Shown here in pieces: positions 56,069 through 64,000 of a stretch of 64,000 bases of DNA. The translations under genes were made by a program, and so were the position numbers. Within the stretch, counting starts at the first letter, position 1. Each line of letters starts with the position of its first letter. Location of the stretch: the NCBI GenBank assembly GCA_029960955.1, contig JASBVS010000028.1, positions 62,001 to 126,000 of the forward strand, read 5' to 3'. The notes beneath the pieces were generated by a model, which ran no database searches, had not been told where the DNA came from, and worked only from the letters and a program-made list of their open reading frames with translations. This DNA comes from Bacillota bacterium. Lineage in GTDB: Bacteria > Bacillota > Sulfobacillia > JAIMAT01.

Positions 56069-57951
56069 GCGCGATCCGGACGGTACCCGGGAGGGTGGAG
56101 GCGGGGGAACCGCCCCTGGTGACGGGGAACGCCTACGTGGCGCTTCCCGAGGTGCGGGCGGGCGACGGCGCCGTCCTCTCGGCCACCGTCCTCCACCGCG
56201 GCCTGGCCGGTCTCCTGGAGTGGCGCGGGAGGGGCGACCTTCCCCTGGTCGCGCCCGAGGTCCGCCTGGACGGGCGGACGGTGCGCGTCGACTGGCGCCC
56301 GCAGCCCTGGCCGGAAGGCCCGCTCTGGGCGCTCCGCCTGGCGGGCGAGGCGGAGGGCCACCGCTTCCTCTGGGAGATCGTCGCCCCGGAGGAAGCGCGC
56401 GGCTTCGCGCTGGCGCTCTCGGCCCGCGCCGCCGGCGGCGGGGCGCGCGCGGTCGAGCTGGCGCTCCGCTGGTCGGTGGCCTCCCCCGGCTACGCGGCGC
56501 TCCGCCGGCGGCCGTCGGGCGCCGCCCTGGAAGCGCGCTTCGACGGCTGGACGGGCTCCTGGGTGGTGGAGGCGCGGGGCCACGGCCCGCTGCTGGCGCT
56601 CGCCTTCCGGCCCGAGCCGGCGGGGGCGCGGGTGGAGCCGGCCGGAGAGGCGGTCGGGACGGCGGGGGAGGCGGCGGGGGCGGCCGCCGAGGCGGTCCTG
56701 CGCGCCGCCTTCGGCCCGCTGGAGGAGGCGCGGCTCCGCGCCTACGTGGGGGTGGGACGCGAGGCGGACGGGGCCGCCACCACCGCGGTCCACCTGGCGC
56801 GCCGCGGCTTCGCCGCGCTCTGGCGGGAGGCGGAGGAGGCCGCCCGCGCGCGGGCGGACCGGGCGAGCGGCGGCCGCTGGCGGAGCGAGACGCTGGCCTT
56901 CCGGGCCGTGCGCAACCTCCTCTTCAACCTGCACTTCGCCACGGGCCGGACGATCGACGGCGAGGAGCCGGTCTGGGTCACCTCGCGCTCCCCCCGCTAC
57001 TACGTGGCCGGCGCGCACTGGAACCGGGACGCGCTCCTCTGGAGCCTGCCCGGCCTGGTCCTGGCCGACCCCGCGCGGGCGCGCGAGGCGCTGCTGGCCG
57101 CCTGGGCCGTCTACGGCCGGAACGCCGGCGAGCACAGCCTCTACCTCGACGGGAGCCTGCTCTACCCCGGCTTCGAGCTGGACCAGCTGGCCGCCTTCCC
57201 CCTGGCGACGCGTCTCTACGCCGAGGCGACCGGGGACGAGGCGATCTGGCGGGAGCCGCAGGTGCGCGAGCGGATCGGAGAGGTGGAGGCGCGCCTCCTG
57301 GCGGCGAGGGAGCGCGGGAGGCCGCTCTACCGGACCTTCCTCAACCCGAGCGACGATCCCGTCGAGCAGCCCTACCTGACCTACGACCTGGCGCTGGCGG
57401 CGGCGGCCTGGCGCGCGCTGGCCGGGGCGCGCGAGGCGGAGGGCGACCGCGCCGGCGCCTTCCTGCGCCGGCAGGAGGCGGAGGCGATCCTGGAGGAGCT
57501 GCGCCGCTCGGCCGTGACCGCAGGCCCCTTCGGCCCCATGTGGGCCTGGGCCTTCGACGGCGCCGGGGCCGGGCAGGCCGGCGACGAGCCGGCCGGGAGC
57601 CTGATGCTCCTCCCCTACTACGGTCTGGTGGCCGCGGACGATCCGGTCCAGCAGGCGACGGCGCGCTGGATCCACTCCGCCGCCAACCCCTTCGGGCCCC
57701 GCGGCCGCTTCCCCTGGCCGCGCTCGGCCCACGCCGACCACCCCTGGCTGCTGGCGGCGATCAGCGACATCCTGGCCGGCTGGGAGGCGGAGCGCCGGCT
57801 GGAGGAAGTGGCCTCGGCCCGCCTCGACGGCGGCCTCGCCTGCGAGACGGTGCGCGAGGAGGACGGCTCGGTCGCCACCGGCGCCGCCTTCGCCACCTGC
57901 GCCGGCTGGCTCGGCTACGCGCTCCTGCGCGCCCTGGAGGGCGAGGCGTGA
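56065..57951 (+). CDS. Six-hairpin glycosidase-like protein
   Basis: The 628-residue protein has an N-terminal beta-sandwich-like region (about residues 1-240) and a C-terminal alpha/alpha-barrel region. The latter contains HWNRDALLWSLPG (H318 on), SLYLDGSLLYPGFELDQLAAFPL, NPSDDPVEQPYLTYDL, PRSAHADHPWLLAAISD and FATCAGWLGYALL. Such architecture is shared by GH125/GH15/trehalase-like enzymes that act on alpha-linked sugars. I cannot name the family with confidence. There is no signal peptide, so it is probably cytosolic. The TTG 56065 start overlaps plsC. Confidence 0.65.
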   Translation: MSAIRTVPGRVEAGEPPLVTGNAYVALPEVRAGDGAVLSATVLHRGLAGLLEWRGRGDLPLVAPEVRLDGRTVRVDWRPQPWPEGPLWALRLAGEAEGHRFLWEIVAPEEARGFALALSARAAGGGARAVELALRWSVASPGYAALRRRPSGAALEARFDGWTGSWVVEARGHGPLLALAFRPEPAGARVEPAGEAVGTAGEAAGAAAEAVLRAAFGPLEEARLRAYVGVGREADGAATTAVHLARRGFAALWREAEEAARARADRASGGRWRSETLAFRAVRNLLFNLHFATGRTIDGEEPVWVTSRSPRYYVAGAHWNRDALLWSLPGLVLADPARAREALLAAWAVYGRNAGEHSLYLDGSLLYPGFELDQLAAFPLATRLYAEATGDEAIWREPQVRERIGEVEARLLAARERGRPLYRTFLNPSDDPVEQPYLTYDLALAAAAWRALAGAREAEGDRAGAFLRRQEAEAILEELRRSAVTAGPFGPMWAWAFDGAGAGQAGDEPAGSLMLLPYYGLVAADDPVQQATARWIHSAANPFGPRGRFPWPRSAHADHPWLLAAISDILAGWEAERRLEEVASARLDGGLACETVREEDGSVATGAAFATCAGWLGYALLRALEGEA

Positions 57952-58502
57952 GCGACCCCGCCTCCGCACGGGTCCCCGTGCCGCCGGTGCTGGCGCCGGG
58001 GCTTCGGCTGCTGGTGGTGGGCTACAACCCGGGCAGGCGGAGCGGCGCCACCGGCCACCACTTCGCCGGGCCGGGCAACCGCTTCTGGCGGATGCTGGCG
58101 GAGTCGGGCTGGACGCCCCTCGAGCTCCGGCCGGAGCAGGACCGGGAGCTGCCGCGGTACGGGATCGGCATCGTCAACCTGGTCGACCGGGTGACGCCCG
58201 GCTCGGCCGACCTGGCCTGGGCGGAGATGCTCGAAGGGGGCCGGCGGGTCCGGGAGCAGGCCGAGCGCTGGCACCCGCGGCGCCTCGCCTGCCTGGGCAA
58301 GGACGTGGCGCGCGCCGTCCTCGGCCTGCCGCGCTCCGCCCGCCTCGACTGGTCGGTGGAGGCCGGTCAGCTGGAGTGCTCCTGGGGTCGCCTCCCCGTC
58401 GCCTGCCTGCCCAACCCCTCGGCCCGCAGCACCGTCCCGCCCGCCTTCCAGCTGGCGCTCTGGAGCGCGCTGGCCGCCGCCTCCCGAGGGGTCGCCAGGT
58501 AA
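57948..58502 (+). CDS. mug: G/U mismatch-specific DNA glycosylase (Mug/TDG)
   Basis: The 184-residue product has the Mug motif VVGYNPGRRSGATGHHFAGP with catalytic Asn in GYNPG, then NRFWRML, and the closing motif CLPNPSARS. It removes uracil or thymine from mismatches with G, useful in GC-rich DNA. It overlaps the GH gene by 4 bp (GTGA). Its last 136 bp overlap the convergent ferric reductase-like gene. Confidence 0.88.
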   Translation: MSDPASARVPVPPVLAPGLRLLVVGYNPGRRSGATGHHFAGPGNRFWRMLAESGWTPLELRPEQDRELPRYGIGIVNLVDRVTPGSADLAWAEMLEGGRRVREQAERWHPRRLACLGKDVARAVLGLPRSARLDWSVEAGQLECSWGRLPVACLPNPSARSTVPPAFQLALWSALAAASRGVAR

Positions 58503-59173
58503 CGCGTCGCCGCGAGGGCGAGGAGCAGGCCGCCGCTGACCGCGTAGAAGAGACGGAAGGCCGGGGTGTCGCTTCCTGCCAGGACGCCGTGGAACCAGGC
58601 CAGCGCCCAGGCGACGGCGGCCAGGCGGTGGAGGGGCAGCCAGAGCCGGCGGGCGACCTGCGGGTTCCAGCGCCGCGCCATCCTCGGGCCCAGCCCCGCG
58701 CTCGCCGCCGCCACCAGCGCCAGGTAGGCGCCCAGCACGCCGGCGGCCACCGGGCCGCTCCGGTAGCCGGAGGCGCCCGGCAGGACCGCGCCGCGCCAGC
58801 CCACCTGGACGAAGGGGTCGAGGGCGAGCGCGGTCGCGTGGGCCGCCACCAGCACCAGGGCGGCCACGGAGAGGACCGTGTGCGTCCGGTAGAGGAAGTC
58901 CGCCGAGGGCCGGCGCCGCCCCAGGCGCCAGGGGTGGGAGAGCCAGATCCCCACCATCACCGCCAGCTCCAGCAGCAGGTAGGCCGTCATCCCCGCCGCC
59001 CGCGCCACGATCCAGGGGAACATGCGGCTTCCGACCAGCGGCGCGGCCAGCGTCGCCAGGAGGTAGCCCAGCAGCCAGCCCGCCGTCAGCAGGAGCAGGA
59101 GAGCCCCCAGCGAGACGCCCTGCCGCTCTTCCGCGACGATTTCGGGAGCCGCCCGCAGATGGCGACCGCTCAT
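58367..59173 (-). CDS. Ferric reductase-like di-heme membrane protein
   Basis: The 268-residue product has six or seven membrane helices and a ferric-reductase-like domain. Two bis-His pairs fit two b-hemes as in NOX/FRE proteins: H-x13-H in HTVLSVAALVLVAAH, and H-x12-H in HRLAAVAWALAWFH. No cytosolic FAD/NADPH domain is present, so electrons must come from the quinone pool or a partner. ATG 59173 overlaps the apbE stop as ATGA. Its gene ends 136 bp inside mug on the other strand. It is unlikely to be MsrQ, since no msrP is adjacent. Confidence 0.8.
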   Translation of the reverse strand: MSGRHLRAAPEIVAEERQGVSLGALLLLLTAGWLLGYLLATLAAPLVGSRMFPWIVARAAGMTAYLLLELAVMVGIWLSHPWRLGRRRPSADFLYRTHTVLSVAALVLVAAHATALALDPFVQVGWRGAVLPGASGYRSGPVAAGVLGAYLALVAAASAGLGPRMARRWNPQVARRLWLPLHRLAAVAWALAWFHGVLAGSDTPAFRLFYAVSGGLLLALAATRYLATPREAAASALQSASWKAGGTVLRAEGLGRQATGRRPQEHSS

Positions 59174-60102
59174 GCCACCACCCTCCACATGAGGAAGGCT
59201 TCGAGCCCGGAGCTCCAGCCGAGCTCCCCTTCCTCCGTCACCCAGAGCGCGGCGAGCCGCTCGCGCTCCGCCAGCGTCGCGATCGCCGGCTCCCCCTCGA
59301 CGAAGAGCGCCTTCGACCAGACCTCGCACCAGGCGGGATCGGCGCCGACGACGGTCACGGCCAGGAGGCCGGAGTCGGCGGGCTCGCCGGTGCGCGGATC
59401 GATCAGGTGATGGACCGGCTCCTGCCCGGCCAGCCAGCGGCGGCGGCGGATGGAGGAGGTGCAGACCGCCCGGTCCCGGACGGCGAGGACAGCCACCGGC
59501 TGCTCGCCGCCCCGGGGGTCCTCCACGCCCACGTGCCAGCCGTCGCCCTGCGGCCCGCCTCCGCGGCAGTAGAGGTCGCCGCCGGCGTTGACCAGGAAGT
59601 TGGCGCTGGCCCTCGCCATCTCCCGGGCTGCCAGGCGGACCGCGTACCCCTTGCCGATGCCGCCCAGGTCGAGCGGCGCCCCCAGGAGCCGCAGCTGCCG
59701 CCGGCGCGGTCGCCGCCCGAGCCAGGGCGCGCGGCCGCTGGCGCGGGGCCTGCCGCGGGCGGCCGGGAGCCGGAGGGGCCCCCGCTCCAGGGGCAGCGTC
59801 CGGTCGTAGCCGATGCGCACCAGCGCCTCCAGCACGCGGGGGTCGAAGCGCCCCCCGGTGCGCCGCCAGGCGCGCCGGGCCAGGGCGACGACGTCGTAGA
59901 GCAGCGGCTCAACGGCCTGCCATGCGCCCCGGTTGGCGTTGAAGCGCATCAGCGGCGAGTCGGGGCGGAAGCGGGTGCAGACCCGCTCCACCTCGGCGAA
60001 GCGTTCCAGCGCCCGCGCCGCCGCCTGCTCGACGCCCGGCGAGGCGTCGAGGTCGCGGATCAGGATCTCGGTGGCCATGGCCTGACCGTGCCATTCGCTC
60101 AA
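59170..60102 (-). CDS. apbE: FAD:protein FMN transferase ApbE
   Basis: The 310-residue enzyme transfers FMN from FAD to Ser/Thr of exported proteins. Seen: FAEVERVCTRFRPDSPL, LGGIGKGYAVRLAAREM, NAGGDLYCRGG, IDPRTGEP, and VWSKALFV, where most ApbE have aDAlaTAlF, a variant I cannot place for certain. No clear signal peptide is visible. TTG 60102 has AAGGAAG at 8 bp. It lies 14 bp downstream of a small protein ending in TTTGAS and overlaps the ferric reductase gene. Its likely targets are the two small proteins. Confidence 0.88.
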   Translation of the reverse strand: MSEWHGQAMATEILIRDLDASPGVEQAAARALERFAEVERVCTRFRPDSPLMRFNANRGAWQAVEPLLYDVVALARRAWRRTGGRFDPRVLEALVRIGYDRTLPLERGPLRLPAARGRPRASGRAPWLGRRPRRRQLRLLGAPLDLGGIGKGYAVRLAAREMARASANFLVNAGGDLYCRGGGPQGDGWHVGVEDPRGGEQPVAVLAVRDRAVCTSSIRRRRWLAGQEPVHHLIDPRTGEPADSGLLAVTVVGADPAWCEVWSKALFVEGEPAIATLAERERLAALWVTEEGELGWSSGLEAFLMWRVVA

Positions 60103-60116
60103 GGGCGTCGCTTCCT

Positions 60117-60497
60117 TCAGCTCGCGCCGGTCGTCGTCTGGACCTGGGGCATGGCCATGGGCGGCAGGCTGGGCGGCGCGGCGGGCGGAGGAAGGGCGGC
60201 CGCCTGGCCCGCCACCTGCTCGACCTTCTGGCTCAACCGGTCCACCTGCGACTGCGCGGCGCGGATGCGGGCGTCCAGCTCCCGGGACTGCTCGAGGAGC
60301 TTCCGGGTCTGGGGCGGCAGCGCCGCCTGGACCGTCCTGCTCCGCGCGGCGGCGGGACGGGCCGGCTGGGGCGTGTGGCTGCCCGCCCAGGCGACCGCGC
60401 CGCCGAAGAGGGTGAGGGAGGCGGCCACCCAGCCGGCGGTCAGGCGCGCCAGCCGCTTTCGCCTCAGCTCCAGCGTTCTGCGCCCGTCAGGCCTCAC
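60117..60497 (-). CDS. Small anchored protein ending in an ApbE-type TTTGAS motif
   Basis: The 126-residue product (129 from GTG 60506) has a basic N-terminus and one membrane/signal helix (about residues 18-39). A helical, coiled-coil-like stretch follows (PPQTRKLLEQSRELDARIRA...VDRLSQKVEQVAG), then a Pro/Met-rich linker. The last six residues are TTTGAS, close to the ApbE target D-x-x-(S/T)-G-A-(S/T), with Ser as final residue and no Asp. GTG 60497 overlaps the preceding stop as GTGA. No FMN_bind domain is visible. Not a family I recognise. Confidence 0.62.
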   Translation of the reverse strand: MRPDGRRTLELRRKRLARLTAGWVAASLTLFGGAVAWAGSHTPQPARPAAARSRTVQAALPPQTRKLLEQSRELDARIRAAQSQVDRLSQKVEQVAGQAAALPPPAAPPSLPPMAMPQVQTTTGAS

Positions 60498-61012
60498 TGG
60501 CCCCACCCCTCGGAGCCCTCGTCGCCTTCGCCCGAACCGAAGAGCCAGAAGCCGCCGTCGCCCTGGTGCTCGCGCCCCTCGTGGCTCCCCCGGCTGGAGG
60601 AAGCGCCGGTGACGGTGTCGACGCTCGGCGCCTGCGTCTGGGCCTGCGTCTGTTGCTGCAGCTGCTGCTGTTGCTGAAGCTGCAGCGCCTGGAGCTGGGC
60701 CAGGCGCGACTTGGCGGCGGCCACCGCGGCCAGCTCCTGCTGCAGCTGCTGCTGGGCGGCGGCCAGCGCCTGCTCCAGCTGCTGCTCCCGCTGGTTGAGC
60801 GAGGCTACGGAGCGCTCCTCAGCCGTCACCTGCTGGGCCAGCTGGCTCTGCACCGCCGCCAGCTGGCTGGTCGAGAGGGCGGGCGAGGGCGAGGAAGAGA
60901 GGCTCGGCGCCGCCTGGACCACCCCCGGCGCCTGCCGGAGCGCGGCGGCGCCGCCTGCCACGAAGGCGCCCGCGGCGCCCAGCACCGCAAGCGTCCGTCC
61001 CACACGTGCCAT
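60494..61012 (-). CDS. Exported Gln/Ala-rich coiled-coil protein with DTVTGAS flavinylation motif
   Basis: The 172-residue product has an N-terminal signal/anchor helix (about residues 7-26). A long Gln/Ala/Leu-rich coiled coil follows (about 48-124), then DTVTGASSS at residues 132-140 (codons 60619-60593) and an acidic Gly-rich tail with two Trp. DTVTGAS fits the ApbE flavinylation consensus D-x-x-(S/T)-G-A-(S/T), with S138 as the FMN-accepting residue. ATG 61012 has GAGGAG 10 bp upstream. It is first in the operon with the second small protein, apbE and the ferric reductase gene. Confidence 0.65.
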   Translation of the reverse strand: MARVGRTLAVLGAAGAFVAGGAAALRQAPGVVQAAPSLSSSPSPALSTSQLAAVQSQLAQQVTAEERSVASLNQREQQLEQALAAAQQQLQQELAAVAAAKSRLAQLQALQLQQQQQLQQQTQAQTQAPSVDTVTGASSSRGSHEGREHQGDGGFWLFGSGEGDEGSEGWGQ

Positions 61013-61020
61013 GAGCTCAC

Positions 61021-61419
61021 GCTCCTCGCCGGACCGCTCTCTCCCGGGTCCGGCCTTCGTGCAGAGAGGCTATCCGCCGCTTCTCACGGGCGGCCAAGTG
61101 GAAGCTGAGAGGCCGGTAAGAATCGCGACAGCCGCCGAGGCGCCGACCGTGGGCCGGCGTTCCAGAAAAAGGCGAGGGCTCTTGATATTCCCTCCGGACG
61201 CGCCCCGGATGCGCCCCGGATGAGGCGCCGGAACCGCCGGCGAGTTACAAATCGATTACGTTCGGCCCCTTCGAATTGAGACGGACTTCCACCGCATGGT
61301 AGCCTCGCACTTGAAGCGACAGCGATCCCTGTGCGTTCGACTCGTGATTCACATCGCGTCAGGCGTCCGGAGGAAGGAAGGACTCCCCCGGAGCCTGGGT
61401 CCCAGGGGAGGTTGTCTCG
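61021..61419. other. 400-bp divergent intergenic region
   Basis: No gene is supported here. It separates the flavin operon (minus) from the SLH-GH18 gene (plus). An 11-bp direct repeat, GCGCCCCGGAT, occurs twice in tandem (61200-61210 and 61211-61221). TTGATA (near 61183) and TTGAGA (near 61277) are -35-like, but I see no convincing matching -10. Confidence 0.4.
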
Positions 61420-63063
61420 TTGTTCCCTCATCCGCGCAGGCCAGGCCTCTACCGGCTCCTGGCGGTGCTGGCCTTGGCCGCCGTGCTGGCCTCCGGGTTG
61501 CCGGCGGGCCTCGCTTCCGCCCAGTCGCCCACACAGTTCACCGACATCCGGGGTCACTGGGCCGAGCCGTTCATCCTGGCCGCCCAGGCGGCCGGGGTGA
61601 TCACGGTGCCCGACGACGGGAGGTTCCGCCCGGACGATCCCACGACCCGCCTCGACTTCGCCGTCTGGATGGCGCGGGCGCTGGAGCTGCAGCCGGTCAC
61701 CCCCGCCAAGCCGCCCTTCACCGACTGGAACAGCGTGCCCTCCGAGGACCGGGGCCTGGTGGCCGCAGCGGTCCAGGCGGGCGTGCTCAAGGGGTACCCG
61801 AACGGCACCTTCCAGCCCAACCGCACGCTCAACAGGGCGGAGATGGGCGTCATCTTCGGACGCGCCCTGGAGAAGCTGGGCGTCACGCCGGAGTCCCGCT
61901 ACTTCTACGAGTTCGGCGACCACGACGCCATCCCGGGCTGGGCCGCCGAGGCCAGCGCGGCGGTCAAGGAAGGCATCATCCTCGGCCGCCCCTCGCAGCC
62001 GGGCCAGCTGGCGCTCTACGCGCCCTTCGCCACGACGACGCGCGCGGAGACGGTCACCATGCTGGTCCGCTTCATGAACGTCCGCTTCCAGCTGCTGGGC
62101 ATCCAGCCGGCGCCCAAGCCGGCGCCGCAGCCGGCGGGAACGATCGTGACCGGCTGGGCGACCGCCCAGGACCTCGCCTCGTTGAACCTGGGCGCCGACC
62201 GGATCAGCTGGGTGATCGCCTCGGGCTATACGGTCGACAGCTCGACCGGCGGGGCCGGGGCACTGGTGGGCGCCGACAGCCCGGCGCTCTTCCAGTGGGC
62301 GCGGGACCACCAGAAGCCGCTCCTGGTGCGGGTCAGCCTGATGGGCGGCCCGGCCATCCACACGGTGCTCGCCAATCCCCAGACGCAGGCCCGCCTCGTG
62401 CAGAACATCATGACCGTGGTCGGCCACGGCTACGGCGGCGTCAACCTCGACTTCGAGTACCTGCAGAACGCGGACCGGGACCTTTTCACCCAGTTCGCCA
62501 CGGCCCTGGCCCAGCAGCTGCACGCCCAGAACCTGCTCCTGACCATCGACCTGCCCTGGCGCGACCAGGCGAGCGCCAACAGCTGGGGACACGACTTCGA
62601 CTTCGCCGCCCTCGGCCGCGTAGCCGACTACCTGATCATCATGACCTACGATCAGCACTACGCGACCAGCGGCCCGGGACCCGTCGGATCGATCCCCTGG
62701 ATGCAACAGGGTCTCGGCTGGGCGGTCTCGCAGGCGCCCGCCCAGAAGATCCTCCTGGGCATCCCCGCCTACGCCTACGACTGGGCCAAGGGCGAGCCGA
62801 CGCGCGCCTGGTATATTGAAGGGGCGCTCAACCTGATCGCCCGCTACCACGCCCAGCCCATCGTCCACACGGACCTGGGCGAGACGCAGTTCTTCTACAC
62901 GGACAGCCAGGGCGTCCGTCACGAGGTCTGGTTCACCGACACCTCCGGCCTGGCGGCGAAGCTCGCCCTGGTGCAGCAGTTCCACCTGGCCGGCGCGGCG
63001 ATCTGGAAGTTCGGCTACGAGACGCCGGACTGGTGGGGCGTGATCCGCCAAGCGCTGCCCTGA
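61420..63063 (+). CDS. Exported SLH-domain protein with GH18 catalytic domain
   Basis: The 547-residue product has a signal peptide (residues 1-34, ending LASAQ) and three SLH repeats: FTDIRGHWAEPFI (about 40-90), FTDWNSVP...YPNGTFQPNRTLNRAEM (about 100-150), and a weaker third to about 220. A GH18 TIM barrel follows, with GVNLDFEYL (catalytic Glu about residue 346), LIIMTYDQHY and IWKFGYETPDWW. It resembles spore or wall GlcNAc hydrolases of the YaaH/SleL type. SLH domains bind pyruvylated wall polymer, made with csaB. TTG 61420 follows GGGGAGGT at 7 bp. Confidence 0.9.
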   Translation: MFPHPRRPGLYRLLAVLALAAVLASGLPAGLASAQSPTQFTDIRGHWAEPFILAAQAAGVITVPDDGRFRPDDPTTRLDFAVWMARALELQPVTPAKPPFTDWNSVPSEDRGLVAAAVQAGVLKGYPNGTFQPNRTLNRAEMGVIFGRALEKLGVTPESRYFYEFGDHDAIPGWAAEASAAVKEGIILGRPSQPGQLALYAPFATTTRAETVTMLVRFMNVRFQLLGIQPAPKPAPQPAGTIVTGWATAQDLASLNLGADRISWVIASGYTVDSSTGGAGALVGADSPALFQWARDHQKPLLVRVSLMGGPAIHTVLANPQTQARLVQNIMTVVGHGYGGVNLDFEYLQNADRDLFTQFATALAQQLHAQNLLLTIDLPWRDQASANSWGHDFDFAALGRVADYLIIMTYDQHYATSGPGPVGSIPWMQQGLGWAVSQAPAQKILLGIPAYAYDWAKGEPTRAWYIEGALNLIARYHAQPIVHTDLGETQFFYTDSQGVRHEVWFTDTSGLAAKLALVQQFHLAGAAIWKFGYETPDWWGVIRQALP

Positions 63064-63156
63064 CGGGCTTCCTCGCCGCTCCCGAAGGCTGCGGCGGAAG
63101 GGCGGCCGGGGCGCGCGGGCGTCCCGGCCGCCCGGCCGTCCAGGAGGGGTGCGGGC

Positions 63157-64000
63157 ATGCGCGGCGACAAGGTCTTGCGCGACCCGGTCCACGGCCTGAT
63201 CCGCGTGCCCGCGGAGATCGTGCCGGTGGTCGACGCCCCGGAGCTGCAGCGGCTTCGCCGCATCGCGCAGCTGGGCATGAGCCCGCTCACCTTCCACGGC
63301 GCCGAGCACTCCCGTTTCGGCCACGCGCTGGGCGCCATGTTCCTCTTCGGCGAGGTGGCCGACCAGCTGGCCCGGGTCGGCCTCGAGCTGTCGCCGGAGG
63401 CCCGGCTGGTCGGCGCGCTGGCCGCTCTCCTGCACGACCTGGGCCACGGTCCCCTCTCCCACGCCCTGGAGGCGGAGAGCACCGGCGGCCTGGGCCACGA
63501 GGCGTGGGGGCGGCGGATCCTGCTCGGCGAGACCGAGATCCACCGCCGCCTGGAGGCGCTGGACCGCGGGCTGCCGGAGCGGATCGCGGACGTGCTGGAA
63601 GGGCGCCGGGAGCCGCTCCTGCACCACCTCATCTCGAGCCAGATGGACGTCGACCGGATGGACTACCTGATCCGCGACTCGCTCTACACGGGGGCGAGCG
63701 CCGGCCGTTTCGACGCGGGCCAGCTCATCCACGTGCTGGGCGGGGTGCACGAGGCGCACCCCGTCGTCCGCAACAAGGGCCTCTGGACCGTGGAGGAGTA
63801 TTCTTCGCCCGCTACTACATGTACCAGCAGGTCTATCACCACAAGACCACCCGCGGCGCGGAGCGCCTCCTCCAGGCCGCCGTCGAGCGCGCCCGCCGCG
63901 CCTACCAGCAAGGGCGGCTCCTCCCCGAGGGGCCGCTGCCGTCGCTCCTCCTGGGCCGGGCGGGCGTCAAGGAGTACCTCGAGGTGGACGACGCCGAGCT
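63157..64000 (+). pseudogene. HD-domain phosphohydrolase, apparent frameshift, runs off the end
   Basis: The first 215 codons encode a COG1078-type HD protein: RDPVHGLIRVP, QRLRRIAQLGMS, HSRFGHALG and the metal motif LLHDLGHGPLSHALE, then SSQMDVDRMDYLIRDS. After VEEY at about 63800 the frame changes: the expected FFARYYMYQQVYHHKTTRG continues one frame over from 63801. One missing T at TATTC (for TATTTC) would restore it. This may be a real mutation or a sequencing error. The shifted frame is open to the window end. ATG 63157 has AGGAGGGG. Confidence 0.8.

Noticed and set aside
58367-59173. Ferric reductase-like protein as MsrQ
   Set aside because: No msrP-type molybdoprotein is adjacent, while apbE and its apparent targets are.
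61084-63759. 891-codon minus-strand frame opposite the SLH-GH18 and HD genes
   Set aside because: No recognisable domain, no ribosome binding site, and it is antisense to well-supported genes.

Overview
The window is GC-rich (by eye about 70% G+C) and densely coded on both strands. It looks like chromosomal core sequence from a GC-rich member of the Bacillota (Firmicutes). The reasons are a tryptophan T-box leader, a SAM-I (S-box) riboswitch, bacillithiol synthesis (bshB1), YtxH/DUF948 and YhaO/YhaN-like pairs, csaB together with an SLH-domain protein (S-layer anchoring on pyruvylated wall polymer), and many TTG/GTG starts behind strong AGGAGG-type ribosome binding sites. Class or genus cannot be fixed from the sequence alone. 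I saw no rRNA, tRNA, CRISPR array, insertion sequence or prophage.

Layout. 1-8 kb: DUF5317 protein, glutamate-synthase-type flavoprotein, a QDPR-like SDR, flavin reductase, secA and prfB (with its programmed +1 frameshift). 8-12.4 kb: YtxH/DUF948 pair, a TagA/WecG glycosyltransferase, then an envelope-stress block with htpX-pspAB convergent to pspA-pspAA. 12.4-15.1 kb: S-box-controlled metY-metX. 15.1-17.6 kb: a polar amino-acid ABC transporter with ARG-box-like operators. 17.6-20.3 kb: Trp T-box leader and trpEG. 20.3-25.2 kb: korAB, a thioredoxin-reductase-like flavoprotein and an IclR regulator. 25.2-34.4 kb: SbcD/YhaO and YhaN-like pair, bshB1, a DUF4330 protein, and an O-antigen-ligase-like / GT9 / RfaE2 cluster. 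34.4-44 kb: pterin dehydratase, isoaspartyl peptidase, split transketolase, mobA, a class A PBP with a repeat tail, csaB and GT4. 44-53.3 kb: ftsE-ftsX-M23 hydrolase activator-ctpA (divisome and wall hydrolysis), MBL protein, COG2367 serine hydrolase, EamA transporter and glpX. 53.3-58.5 kb: degenerate penicillin-acylase homologue, plsC, six-hairpin glycosidase and mug. 58.4-61 kb: a four-gene minus-strand operon of two small Gln/Ala-rich anchored proteins, apbE and a ferric-reductase-like membrane protein. 61.4-64 kb: an SLH+GH18 exported protein and an HD-domain gene with a one-base frameshift, running off the end.

The most interesting locus is 58367-61012. ApbE attaches FMN to Ser/Thr in D-x-x-(S/T)-G-A-(S/T) motifs. 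Both small proteins directly upstream of apbE carry such a motif near or at the C-terminus (DTVTGAS; terminal TTTGAS), yet neither shows a recognisable FMN_bind domain. The fourth gene is a di-heme ferric-reductase-like membrane protein. Together they look like a minimal extracytosolic flavin electron-transfer system with unusual coiled-coil carriers. Other points worth checking are an apparent AUC start for rfaE2, a penicillin-acylase homologue without Ser at the usual nucleophile position, five tandem beta repeats on the PBP, a possible biopterin-type recycling pair (QDPR-like SDR plus PCD), and three possible frameshifts or odd starts.
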